Source: Chloroflexota bacterium
Lineage (GTDB): Bacteria; Chloroflexota; Dehalococcoidia; Lucifugimonadales; UBA3495
NCBI GenBank assembly: GCA_002721995.1
Contig: PBMF01000020.1
Span: forward strand, 1-47,072
Direction of reading: 5' to 3'
DNA length: 47,072 nucleotides
Each line of letters begins with the position of its first letter. Position 1 is the stretch's first letter. Below, piece by piece: positions 32,336-40,270 of this stretch. The notes beneath the pieces were generated by a model. It ran no database searches and was not told the DNA's origin. It saw nothing but the letters and a program-made list of their open reading frames with translations. A program made the translations under genes and the position numbers.

Positions 32336-33147
32336 CCGCCGCTCTTCTCGACTAGGTCTTTAAAGATCCCGTGCCAGGTGCTTGCGCCGCCGTCGCCGTA
32401 ACCGGCGCGGTAGGTGATGATTCCCTGATGGTCCAAGACTATCTTGGTGGAATGCTGGAACACCTGCAGGTCTTTCAGGATATCCTGGTTAATCTCGGCC
32501 ACTGGCCACGGGTAACCCTGGCTTATCCGATATTCCTCCATCTGCTCGATTGTCTCGAAGGGGCTCTGACCGATGGTGTAGAAGTCTACTTTGTCGGCGT
32601 ACTCGGGATAGACATCCGTCATGCTCCGCAACTCGGAGCGGCATACCGGTCACCAGGTGGCGAAGAAGAACAGGAACACGGGCTTGCCCTGCTCCGAAAG
32701 CTGGGCGGTGGACACGGTCCTGCCATCCGCCAGGGTGAATTCGAACTTGGGTAGCGTGTCGCCGACTGAGTTGCCCAGAGGAGGCTGATCAATCTTGACC
32801 ATCGCCGGCGCTGCAGTTGGCTCTTGCGAGGATGCACCCTCTGCCATCGCCTCAGTGGCAGCAGGCCGTGGCATGGCAGAGCCATCGGTCATGGCCGCTG
32901 CTGACTCGGTTGGGTCAGCGCCGGGCATGGAATCGGATTGGGCGGTCCCTTCATTCGCCGGGGTGGCCGACTCGCCGGCAGAAGAGACTGCAGTGCTCCC
33001 GTTGCTGCTGGCAACTTCCGTCTCCGGTCCGTTGGTGGAAACGGGAGCCGATGTTGCGGCATCCGAACCGCAGGCTATCAGTCCGATCGCCAGCGCAACG
33101 AACGGCATTACGAAGAATCGAGGCATAGCCAATAGAACTCGCTCCAT
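32332..33147 (-). CDS. Candidate selenoprotein: TlpA-like thioredoxin-fold lipoprotein with WUPVC
   Basis: The frame is stopped by TGA 32652-32650 after 165 codons and continues in phase to TAG 32334-32332. Around the TGA it reads F-A-T-W-U-P-V-C-R-S-E-L, so the UGA replaces the first cysteine of the WCPxC active site. After it, GCUCCG/CGGAGC closes an AGUUG loop beginning at +17 with G at +18, as in bacterial SECIS elements. Residues 1-26 are a lipoprotein signal (lipobox LIAC), perhaps from the second ATG at 33126. A Ser/Thr/Ala-rich linker runs to about 115, then the thioredoxin-like domain. The usual cis-Pro before the last strands appears as Thr (QHSTKIVLD). The likely role is periplasmic or extracytoplasmic thiol redox. 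A nonsense mutation is the alternative. Confidence 0.8.
32620..32649 (-). promoter_or_regulatory. Candidate bSECIS of the TlpA-like gene
   Basis: Nucleotides +11 to +27 after the TGA form a perfect 6-bp stem GCUCCG/CGGAGC with the 5-nt loop AGUUG. The second loop base is G, followed by U. Position and loop sequence fit the bacterial SECIS description. Confidence 0.62.
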
Positions 33148-33339
33148 TTGGAATCTGTCTACTTATACGTAGGGCCAACCAAAACCGGATTTCCCGCCAT
33201 CTAAAAGAGGAGCAATCTATCCCCAGTGAATTCCATGAATGACGGTCACCCGATAAGACGGCGGCCTGAAGGTTGGGCTGAGAAATACGTCTACCTGTAG
33301 AATGGACGCCAGGCGGAATCGGACGAGATGAGGAAGACT

Positions 33340-33414
33340 TGGAGCGGGCGATGGGATTTGAACCCACGGCATCTTGCTTGGGAAGCAAGCACTCTACCCC
33401 TGAGTTACGCCCGC
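33340..33414 (-). tRNA. tRNA-Gly (anticodon CCC)
   Basis: On the minus strand the acceptor GCGGGCG/CGCCCGC, D-arm ACTC...GAGT, anticodon stem CTTGC/GCAAG with loop TTCCCAA and T-arm GTGGG-TTCAAAT-CCCAT fold fully. The anticodon CCC (complement of 33380-33382) reads GGG. Discriminator T and a templated CCA follow. Confidence 0.93.
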
Positions 33415-33488
33415 TCGGCTGCTTGGTGTAGGCGTGGCCGCCCACCGGATTAGTATATCAAACGGCCCAAGCCGATGGGCAGCAGCCC

Positions 33489-35831
33489 CTACCCGGCGCT
33501 ACTTCTTCCTGGGACCCTCTGGCGGAACCAAGTGGCGATTACTTCACGCTTCCATTCCGCGACGGCGATGGCTGGAAGCAGCAGCAGGCCCAGCACCAAC
33601 AACACCGCCCGCAGCGGCCGCGGCTTGTACTCCAGCAGCACCTGGTGTTCGCCTGGGGAGAGTTCGACACCCACGAATCCGGGCATCAGCATGAGGGTAT
33701 CGGCGTCACGCCCATCCACCGTCGCCCGCCAATTGGGGTGATAGCTGGCCTTGAGCAGCAAGACGTTCTCCTGCCCTACGCTGACTTCCCCGGAGTAGAA
33801 GTTGCTCCCTGACTCCTCGGACAACACCGTACCCCGGTCCTCTACCGGTGATCTTTCGGCCTGGGCAATGGCGTCCGGGGCTTGGTCAAACGACACCGGG
33901 AAGCCGCTCGACGTCTTGTCGATCGAAATGGCCGGGTGCCGTTTGGCGTTGGGAAGCCTGCTCGAAAGCCAACTGGCCGCGGCCGGCAGGAAGTCGTCCT
34001 TCTCCCCGGCAAAGGCCAGTTCCGAACCCACCAGATCGAAGTACCCTGTCGTCTCCACTTCGTAGAGACGGTGCTGGCCGAACCGATCCCTCAGGTTCAC
34101 GAATTCGGGGAAGGGCTGGCCCTCTGGCGCGATCACGTATCTCACGTTGAACAGGTTGTAGTGCTCCCATCGCGACTCGTCGAAACCGTCCAGTACATCG
34201 CTGGTCAACGAGTAGCGGTGGTACAGGGATGACATGGTGTCCAGTCCCTGGTTGAGGGCCATGGTCTGTAAGAAGGTGCATCCAGCCAGATACTCCAGGC
34301 CCCAGTTGCCCAGTTCGTAGTGGTACTTGCCGGTGTAGACCCGGCCTTCGGGGAGAGTTCGGAGTTCCTCCAGTAGCGCGTTCACATTCTGGTCCTCTGC
34401 GGCCTCAAGGCCGCGGCACCCCTTCGCGGAGTCGGCGTTCTCTCCCAGATATGAACTCCTCTCAACGAAGACCGGCAGCAGGAGCACCAAGGCCGCCGTC
34501 GCCGCCGCCGCTGGGTACAGCATATTGGTGCGGGAGACCGACCAGCGCCATGCAGCTCCCAACACCACTCCGATGAGCAGGATGCCGCCCAGATGCACGC
34601 CCCCGATGAACCGGAACATGAGTATGTCCCCGCTCAGCGGGAGCAGGTTGGTCAGAGAGCCCCAGGTGGGCCGGCCGAAGAACAGCAGCAGCCACGGTGC
34701 GAATATGACGACGGGAACGAGGTATATGGGCTGGCGCCACCGCGACAGGCAGACGACCAGTCCCGCCAGCACCAGGATGGTCAGCGAGGGGAACCTGTCG
34801 AAGTCGAAGAGGTCGCCCTGGAACAGGCCTTTTATCACCACCGAAGCGCCGTGGGAATCGTAGAGGATGGGGTCGATCAGGCCGCTGGAGTTGAAGTAGC
34901 GCAGGTCCAGAAAGAAGGGCACCAGGAAATAGGAGGTGACCGCCACCACCAGGAGGAAGAGGACCAGCAGCCGCTTTACCCGTGTCAGTAGGATGGCCGC
35001 CAGTGAAGGCGTATCAGCACTCGTTGACCCTTGAGAACTAGAGTTGGAAGCGCGGGACCGCCTTGACCGCCGGCGCTGGGATCGCGAGCCCGACTGCCCG
35101 CTGGCCTGGAAGGACAGATTGAAATTCAAGGACGTGACGAATACCAGCACACCCAGCGTGATGAAGGCCATGTACCCGTAGAGGATGTGGGACATGAGCG
35201 TCGCCGCCAACAGCAAGACGGCCCAGAAATACCCGCGCCCTTCATGCAGCACCTGGTATCCAACGGCCAAGGCGATGGGCAGCAGCACCATGGCCCACAC
35301 CTGCGTGTACAGCCCCTGCACGCCCACCACATAGCTGGAGTACGCGAACCCAGATAGGGCGTTGGTGGCAATCACCGACGCCACCAAGGCTCCTGCCGCG
35401 GAAATCAGCCCGTCGAACCCGAACTTGCGGGCCGACCAGTAGATGGAAAAGGGGAAGATGCTGACCAGGACGTAGGTGGACCAGTGCAGTACGTCGGCTG
35501 CCGAAGCAGTCCCCAAGGTCAGAAAGTGGAGCAGCGCCACCATGATGTGGGGCAGGTGCTGGTAGTAATGGAGCACGGGATGCCCCATACCCATGGTGCC
35601 CTGCCAAGGGTCGGTGAAGTTGCGTCCGTCCTTGACGGCGTCAACCACCGCTTCCGCGAGCAGCGTGTGAAGGACGACATCGGTCCCGTCGGTGACATCG
35701 ACCAGAAAGCTGGGCAAAAGCCTGAAGAGGTTGAAGGCGACGGCAATTACCAGCAGGCTGACGACCACAAAGGATTCGCGGCAGCAAAACTGGCGCAAGC
35801 GCTCCAGCGTCGGGTTGTTCGGCGGCTCCAC
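33489..35831 (-). CDS. Large GT-C-like integral membrane protein (PTPS-related/YfhO-like)
   Basis: The 780-residue product has about a dozen hydrophobic segments from residue 20 to 440. A long extracytoplasmic C-terminal region follows, and a last membrane helix (PRPLRAVLLVLGLLLLPAIAVAEW) comes before a basic tail. The N-terminal layout, with VTDGTDVVLH in the first outer loop and GMGHPVLHYYQHLPH next to it, resembles the PTPS-related/YfhO group of presumed lipid-linked glycosyltransferases. The Asp-rich first loop would hold the catalytic acid. A Ser/Arg-rich insert (about 235-275) looks like a cytoplasmic loop. It lies 74 bp downstream of tRNA-Gly coordinates and upstream of no other cell-wall gene. 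The function is inferred from fold type only. Confidence 0.75.
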   Translation of the reverse strand: MEPPNNPTLERLRQFCCRESFVVVSLLVIAVAFNLFRLLPSFLVDVTDGTDVVLHTLLAEAVVDAVKDGRNFTDPWQGTMGMGHPVLHYYQHLPHIMVALLHFLTLGTASAADVLHWSTYVLVSIFPFSIYWSARKFGFDGLISAAGALVASVIATNALSGFAYSSYVVGVQGLYTQVWAMVLLPIALAVGYQVLHEGRGYFWAVLLLAATLMSHILYGYMAFITLGVLVFVTSLNFNLSFQASGQSGSRSQRRRSRRSRASNSSSQGSTSADTPSLAAILLTRVKRLLVLFLLVVAVTSYFLVPFFLDLRYFNSSGLIDPILYDSHGASVVIKGLFQGDLFDFDRFPSLTILVLAGLVVCLSRWRQPIYLVPVVIFAPWLLLFFGRPTWGSLTNLLPLSGDILMFRFIGGVHLGGILLIGVVLGAAWRWSVSRTNMLYPAAAATAALVLLLPVFVERSSYLGENADSAKGCRGLEAAEDQNVNALLEELRTLPEGRVYTGKYHYELGNWGLEYLAGCTFLQTMALNQGLDTMSSLYHRYSLTSDVLDGFDESRWEHYNLFNVRYVIAPEGQPFPEFVNLRDRFGQHRLYEVETTGYFDLVGSELAFAGEKDDFLPAAASWLSSRLPNAKRHPAISIDKTSSGFPVSFDQAPDAIAQAERSPVEDRGTVLSEESGSNFYSGEVSVGQENVLLLKASYHPNWRATVDGRDADTLMLMPGFVGVELSPGEHQVLLEYKPRPLRAVLLVLGLLLLPAIAVAEWKREVIATWFRQRVPGRSSAG

Positions 35832-35994
35832 CTTAGAGACCCTTTACCTCCAGGATTTGGACAATACTAACCCAAGAGGGGGTGAGGGTGAATCGTGGAA
35901 ACGGGGCTTCCATCCGCTGAAAACCCAGAGTGCCCCACCCTGCCGGAGAGGTGGAATGGGCCGGCGGTGAGGATGGTTGCCGGGTGGTTGAGAG

Positions 35995-36549
35995 CTACTT
36001 TTCCTTCCGGGTCATCAGCCAGTCCATGGCCTGGACGTCGGCCGACATCCACCTTTTGGCGTCTTCAAACCGGTTCTCCGGTACTTCGACGCCCAGCCCG
36101 TCGGCCAGCCGGGTCATGAAGTTGAAGGTGCAGGTGATCAGGACGGTGGAGAGTACCTGCTGCTCGCTCAATCCCAGGTCACGCAGCTTCTGGAGGTCGG
36201 CCTTGGTGCTGCCCGAGGGGTCCCGGGTGAGCTTCACGGCGAAATCCAGCATCCCCCTGGTCTGGTCGTCCAGGTCGGCCTGGGTGTAGTCGTGCATCAC
36301 GTGGTTGGCCAGTTCCGTGTCGTCGGAATGCTGACGGAGGAACCCTCCGTGGGACATGGTTCAATAGCGACACCGGTTGGCGTTGGCCACGGTGGTGGCG
36401 ATGCACTCCTCCTGAAACCGGGTCAGGGCCGACGCGCCGAAGGTGACGGCAGCGTTCAGCGCCCGCACCGCCTCCATGGCCGGTTTGTTGATGGACATGC
36501 AGGCGATGACCGGCGGCACGTCCACCGGCACTTCTTCGATCCAGGACAT
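35995..36549 (-). CDS. Candidate selenoprotein: AhpD-like peroxidase-related protein with CxxU
   Basis: The frame stops at TGA 36363-36361 after 62 codons and continues in phase to its end at 35995. Around the TGA it reads N-R-C-R-Y-U-T-M-S-H-G, so Cys60 and residue 63 form C-x-x-U at the AhpD/CMD active site (normally CxxCxxxH), with the following His in place. The TGA is followed by a perfect 7-bp hairpin ACGGAGG/CCUCCGU with loop GUU starting at +18, fitting a SECIS. Total length is 184 residues, normal for the peroxidase-related branch. GGAG lies 8 nt before the ATG. AhpD-like selenoproteins with CxxU are known. A nonsense mutation is the alternative. The likely role is peroxide or disulfide reduction. 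Confidence 0.82.
36330..36360 (-). promoter_or_regulatory. Candidate bSECIS of the AhpD-like gene
   Basis: Nucleotides +11 to +27 after the TGA form ACGGAGG/CCUCCGU, a perfect 7-bp stem capped by GUU. The first loop base is G at +18. It is the cleanest of the three SECIS-like hairpins in the window. Confidence 0.66.
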
Positions 36550-36594
36550 ATGACTGCTCCTTGGGGAGGCTGGGATTCCGGCTCTGGGTGACGC

Positions 36595-37071
36595 CTATGA
36601 ATTGGCTTCCTGTACTCCGGCCCAGTAGCCCGTCCACTCTTCCCGCATCTGCGGCTCGGTCTTGCCTGGCGTGTAGCCCGGCGAGACCAGGGGCGCGGTT
36701 TTGGTGACGGTCATGACCACGAAGCCTTGGGCGGGAAGGCTGGAGGGCTGGATTCCCCGGCTGCCGGTGGCATAGGCCTCGGCAATCTCATCGAATAGCT
36801 TCCCCGACGTAACCAGCTCAGCGGTGCCTTTGAACCGGTAACCCTTGCGGATGAAATTGTCGATGATGTTCATCTCGCAGGCCGGGTTGTGGGCCAGGTT
36901 CTCGATGGTCACCGGAGAGCCCAAGTTGGCGAAGACCAGGTGGTCGTCGTCCCACACTGTGGCGGTGCCCTTGGGAGACAGGTTGGGGGACCCATCGGGG
37001 CATACCGTGGCAATGAAACCCATGCGCTGTTGGCGGACCACCCGCTTCATATCTTCGTTGAGTATGCCCAT
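36595..37071 (-). CDS. Pyridoxamine 5'-phosphate oxidase-like flavin-binding protein
   Basis: The 158-residue product has the split-barrel fold of the PNPOx-like group: IATVCPDGSPNLSPKGTATVWDDDHLVFANL is the typical first half. Such proteins bind FMN or F420 and reduce varied substrates; true PdxH residues are not evident. I start at ATG 37071 (MGILNEDMKRVV) because GAAGG precedes it at the right distance; the frame is open from 37092. It lies 45 bp upstream of the Sec-AhpD gene on the same strand, so the two may form one redox operon. Confidence 0.82.
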   Translation of the reverse strand: MGILNEDMKRVVRQQRMGFIATVCPDGSPNLSPKGTATVWDDDHLVFANLGSPVTIENLAHNPACEMNIIDNFIRKGYRFKGTAELVTSGKLFDEIAEAYATGSRGIQPSSLPAQGFVVMTVTKTAPLVSPGYTPGKTEPQMREEWTGYWAGVQEANS

Positions 37072-37147
37072 CAGCCCTTCTTGGGAAACCACGGCGGAAA
37101 TTTGGAAACCAGTATAGCAAAGGGACCGAGACTGACAGCCCCAAGGT

Positions 37148-38095
37148 CTAACGGACGGACGCGGCGGCCTGCCCCAACAGTTTGGTGGTGCGTTCCAGGG
37201 ACGCCGCCGGGTCGGGGCCAGCTGTCACGGGGGAGGCCAGGACCTCTGTGGCGCCCATGTCCAGCAGTTCCTGGATGCCCTGGGCCACCGTCTCCTCGTC
37301 GCCCCAGATGGCCACGCCGTCAATCATGGCGTCGCTCCAGACCCCCTCCTTGGCCTCGGGGTAGCCCGCCTCGATCAGCATGTTCTGGTAGAAGGGCAGA
37401 CCCGGGTGTCCGAACTGCTGCCGCAGCGCCGCCCGCACCTCGTCCGGATTTTCGTGGACGCAGACCGGGGCGTGGGCGATGAGCGGCGGCACCGGGCGGC
37501 TCGCTTCCCTGGCGCCCTTCTCCATGGCCGGCAGCGCCACATCCCGGAGATAGCTGCTGGGACAGATCCAACTGATGGCCCCATCAGCCTCGGCCCCGCA
37601 CAGCTCGAAGGAGCCCTTGCGGAGCGCTGACGCCATCACCTGCACATCCAGCGGGCCGGGGATGGTGGCATGGGCTGAGTAGTGCTCACCGTCGAAGTCC
37701 ACCGCTCCGGTCTGCAGCACTGACTTCAGTATCTGGATGTACTCCCTGAGGTGGGCCAGGGGCGCGTCGAACTCGATGCCCATGGACTCGATGGTGGGGC
37801 GGTGGCTGGGGCCCACACCCAGCCGGAACCGGCCCGGCGCCAGTTGGGCCACCACCTGGGCCTGCTGCACGGCCACCAGAGGGTGCCGGGGGTAGGTGGG
37901 GACGATGGAGGTGCCAAGTTTGATGCTCGATGTGGACGCAGCGGCGGCGGCGAAGCAGGTCATGCTGTCCAGGCTGGCCCCGCCGGTGGTCATCCAGGCG
38001 GCGTGGACGCCCAGTTCCTCGGCACGGTTGATGTTGGCCATAACCTCGCCAATGGTGCTGCCCCTGACCGCTGTGCCCACCAGTTTGTCCGTCAT
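37148..38095 (-). CDS. LLM-class F420/flavin-dependent oxidoreductase
   Basis: The 315-residue luciferase-like protein resembles the methylene-tetrahydromethanopterin-reductase-like branch. It has AEELGVHAAWMTTGG near 26-40, SIKLGTSIVPTYPRHPLV near 57-74 and QLAPGRFRLGVGPSHRPTIESMGI near 84-107. GxGxSHxPxxE is usual for F420-dependent members. The substrate is unknown. It is the fourth LLM paralog of the window and lies upstream of the PNPOx-like gene, which could share the F420 or flavin. Confidence 0.9.
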   Translation of the reverse strand: MTDKLVGTAVRGSTIGEVMANINRAEELGVHAAWMTTGGASLDSMTCFAAAAASTSSIKLGTSIVPTYPRHPLVAVQQAQVVAQLAPGRFRLGVGPSHRPTIESMGIEFDAPLAHLREYIQILKSVLQTGAVDFDGEHYSAHATIPGPLDVQVMASALRKGSFELCGAEADGAISWICPSSYLRDVALPAMEKGAREASRPVPPLIAHAPVCVHENPDEVRAALRQQFGHPGLPFYQNMLIEAGYPEAKEGVWSDAMIDGVAIWGDEETVAQGIQELLDMGATEVLASPVTAGPDPAASLERTTKLLGQAAASVR

Positions 38096-38152
38096 TTTCT
38101 CACCCCGCCTGTATCAGTGTTCGGCCAAGGAAACCACGGCGGCTGTGGAGTG

Positions 38153-39373
38153 TCAAGCGGACTGCAGGTTGGACGCCACCGGCACCAACAGGTAGATGGC
38201 CCCGTCTTCGGAGAGGACGTAGATCTCTCCGGTGGCATCTACCCCGAAGGACGTGATCCTAAACCAGGTTTCGGCGAGGAGGAAATCTCCTATGGTTTCG
38301 CCGTCGTGGTAGTTCAGCCCCCGTATCTCACCGGAGCAAAAATCGCCGTACAGATAGGTCCCGATGAGGGAGGGTATCGCCCGGCCCCGGTAGACGTAAC
38401 CGCCGATGACCGAGCAGCCCCTGTCGGACCCGTATTCCACCACCGGCGGTTCCGTTTCCGAGGGATCGCAGTCCGTCTTCGGTTGGAAGCAGTGGTTCCC
38501 TTCCAGTATGTTCCAGCCATAGTTGCCGCCCTTGGCCACCAGGTCTATCTCCTCGAAGCTGTTTTGGCCCACGTCTCCCACCCACAGGTGGCCGCTCTGC
38601 CGGTCGAAGGGGAACCGCCAGGGGTTGCGAAATCCGTAGGCCCAAATCTCTTCTCTTGCGCCGGAGACACCGGCAAAGGGATTGTCCTCTGGGACCCGGT
38701 ATGGCTCTTGGGGAGATGCTTGGGACACGTCTATTCTAAGGATCGACCCCAGGAGTGTCCCTCTGTCTTGGCCGTTGCCCTGGGGGTCGCCGCCCAGACC
38801 GCCGTCCCCCAGTGAGATGTAAAGCATTCCGTCCGGTCCAAAGGCCAACTGGCCTCCGTTGTGGTTCTTGTAGGGCTGGGGAATCTCCATTATCACCAGT
38901 TCGCTGCCGGCGTCGGCCCTGGGGTCGCCGGCCTCTTCCACTTTGAAGCGTGACACCACGGAGCGCCTGGGGCTGTCCGACGAATAGTGGACATAGAAAT
39001 GGCCGTTGGAGCTGTACCGAGGGTCGAACGCCAGGCCCAGCAGCCCCTCCTCGTTCCCGGAGTCGTGCACCCGGGCCTGGATATCCAGAAATACGGTGGC
39101 TTCGGTGGTCTCGGTGTCGTTGGGGAATGACATGATGCGGCCGGTCTGCTCGGTGACAAAGAACCTGCCTTCCGCCTCGGCCAGGTTGGTCAAACGGCTG
39201 AATTTGAGCCCGCTGAACACCCTCTCCAGGGACAGTTGGGCGGCGGCTGGTGGGGGGTTAGTGGCTTCAGGTGTTACGTCCTCACTGGCAGAGTCACCGC
39301 CGCAGGCCAACGCCAGCAATGCGAGAACCGGAAGCAACAGGAATGCCAGATTTTTGGAACGTGGACGGAGCAT
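38153..39373 (-). CDS. PQQ-dependent sugar (aldose/sorbosone) dehydrogenase lipoprotein
   Basis: The 406-residue product starts with a lipoprotein signal (LLPVLALLALACGGDS; lipid-modified Cys near 24), then a soluble glucose/sorbosone dehydrogenase beta-propeller. Typical blocks are EGLLGLAFDPRYSSNGHFYVHYS, NHNGGQLAFGPDGMLYISLGDGG and EEIWAYGFRNPWRFPFD. The His in NHNGGQ matches the catalytic His of the family. It would oxidise sugars or other polyols outside the membrane. Whether it binds PQQ in this organism is unknown. It is 57 bp upstream of the LLM gene on the same strand. Confidence 0.9.
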   Translation of the reverse strand: MLRPRSKNLAFLLLPVLALLALACGGDSASEDVTPEATNPPPAAAQLSLERVFSGLKFSRLTNLAEAEGRFFVTEQTGRIMSFPNDTETTEATVFLDIQARVHDSGNEEGLLGLAFDPRYSSNGHFYVHYSSDSPRRSVVSRFKVEEAGDPRADAGSELVIMEIPQPYKNHNGGQLAFGPDGMLYISLGDGGLGGDPQGNGQDRGTLLGSILRIDVSQASPQEPYRVPEDNPFAGVSGAREEIWAYGFRNPWRFPFDRQSGHLWVGDVGQNSFEEIDLVAKGGNYGWNILEGNHCFQPKTDCDPSETEPPVVEYGSDRGCSVIGGYVYRGRAIPSLIGTYLYGDFCSGEIRGLNYHDGETIGDFLLAETWFRITSFGVDATGEIYVLSEDGAIYLLVPVASNLQSA

Positions 39374-39454
39374 CGAAAATTATTTTACCCGTCCAAGGCC
39401 AGAGCCGGTTACAATCTGCTGACCGGGACGTACTAACTTGGGGAAAGAGGCTTC

Positions 39455-40270
39455 ATGGACGCCACCCAAAGATGGAAAGATATGGTAGTGCGGGAACACG
39501 CCCAGTCGGACAGCATGCGCAGGGAAGAGAGACCGGCTGATTCCTGGGCCAATTTCTCCCAGAATTTCCGGGCCGACCCCCGCCGCACCGACGACCCACT
39601 GGTCAATTATCTGCGGGAACAGGTCACCGAGGACCAGGTCGTACTGGACGTGGGCGCCGGTGGCGGACGGATCGCCCTGCCGTTGGCGTTATGCTCCAAG
39701 CAGGTGGTCGCAGTTGAGCCGTCCCCCAGCATGTGCCGGGTCCTGCGGGAGGTGGCGCAGGAGTTCGGCGTGACCAACGTGGAAGTGGTGGAAGAGGACT
39801 GGCTCTCTGCCAAAGTGGACAGGGCGGACGTGGCCCTGTGCGCCCACGTGGTCTACGTGATTCAGGAGATCGGCGACTTCGTCAGAAAGCTGGAAGAGCA
39901 CGCCGACCGTGTGCTGGCCGTCATGTTCCAGGCCCCGCCCCAGTCCCAGATCTACCCCTTGTGGGAGCCCATACACGGTGAGCCCAGGCTGCCCCTGCCC
40001 AGTCTTCCCGAATTCCTGGAGGTACTGGATGAGATGGGCATTGAGCCTGAGGTGGAGGTCGTCCACACTGAGAGGAACCGGGGGTTCGAGGGCATGGAGG
40101 AGGCCAGAACGGAATTGGCCCGCCGCCTGTACGTGATTGAAGGCACGCCGGAGATGGAGCGCCTGGAAGCCCTGCTGCCCCAGGTGCTGGAGGAGAAAGA
40201 CGGCCGGTTTGCCATCAAGGGGTCAGTCCCCCTGGAGCCTCGGGTAGTCTCCTGGCGGACCGCACGCTAG
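39455..40270 (+). CDS. Class I SAM-dependent methyltransferase
   Basis: The 271-residue product has the SAM-binding motif VVLDVGAGGGRIALPLA (residues 62-78), the acidic end of strand 2 in VVAVEPSPSMC and the post-motif VEEDWLS. The methyl acceptor cannot be inferred. The frame opens with ATG 39455 shortly after GGGGAAAGAGG. It is divergent from the PQQ-type dehydrogenase. Its TAG stop overlaps the TAG of the convergent MFS gene in CTAG. Confidence 0.87.
   Translation: MDATQRWKDMVVREHAQSDSMRREERPADSWANFSQNFRADPRRTDDPLVNYLREQVTEDQVVLDVGAGGGRIALPLALCSKQVVAVEPSPSMCRVLREVAQEFGVTNVEVVEEDWLSAKVDRADVALCAHVVYVIQEIGDFVRKLEEHADRVLAVMFQAPPQSQIYPLWEPIHGEPRLPLPSLPEFLEVLDEMGIEPEVEVVHTERNRGFEGMEEARTELARRLYVIEGTPEMERLEALLPQVLEEKDGRFAIKGSVPLEPRVVSWRTAR

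Noticed and set aside
29307-36549. Simple pseudogenes as the explanation of the three TGA-interrupted genes
   Set aside because: Each TGA is at a catalytic Cys, everything after it is intact, and a SECIS-like hairpin follows in all three; random decay would not do this three times.
37751-38815. A 354-codon plus-strand frame
   Set aside because: It crosses the LLM and PQQ-type dehydrogenase genes in antisense and has no recognisable features.
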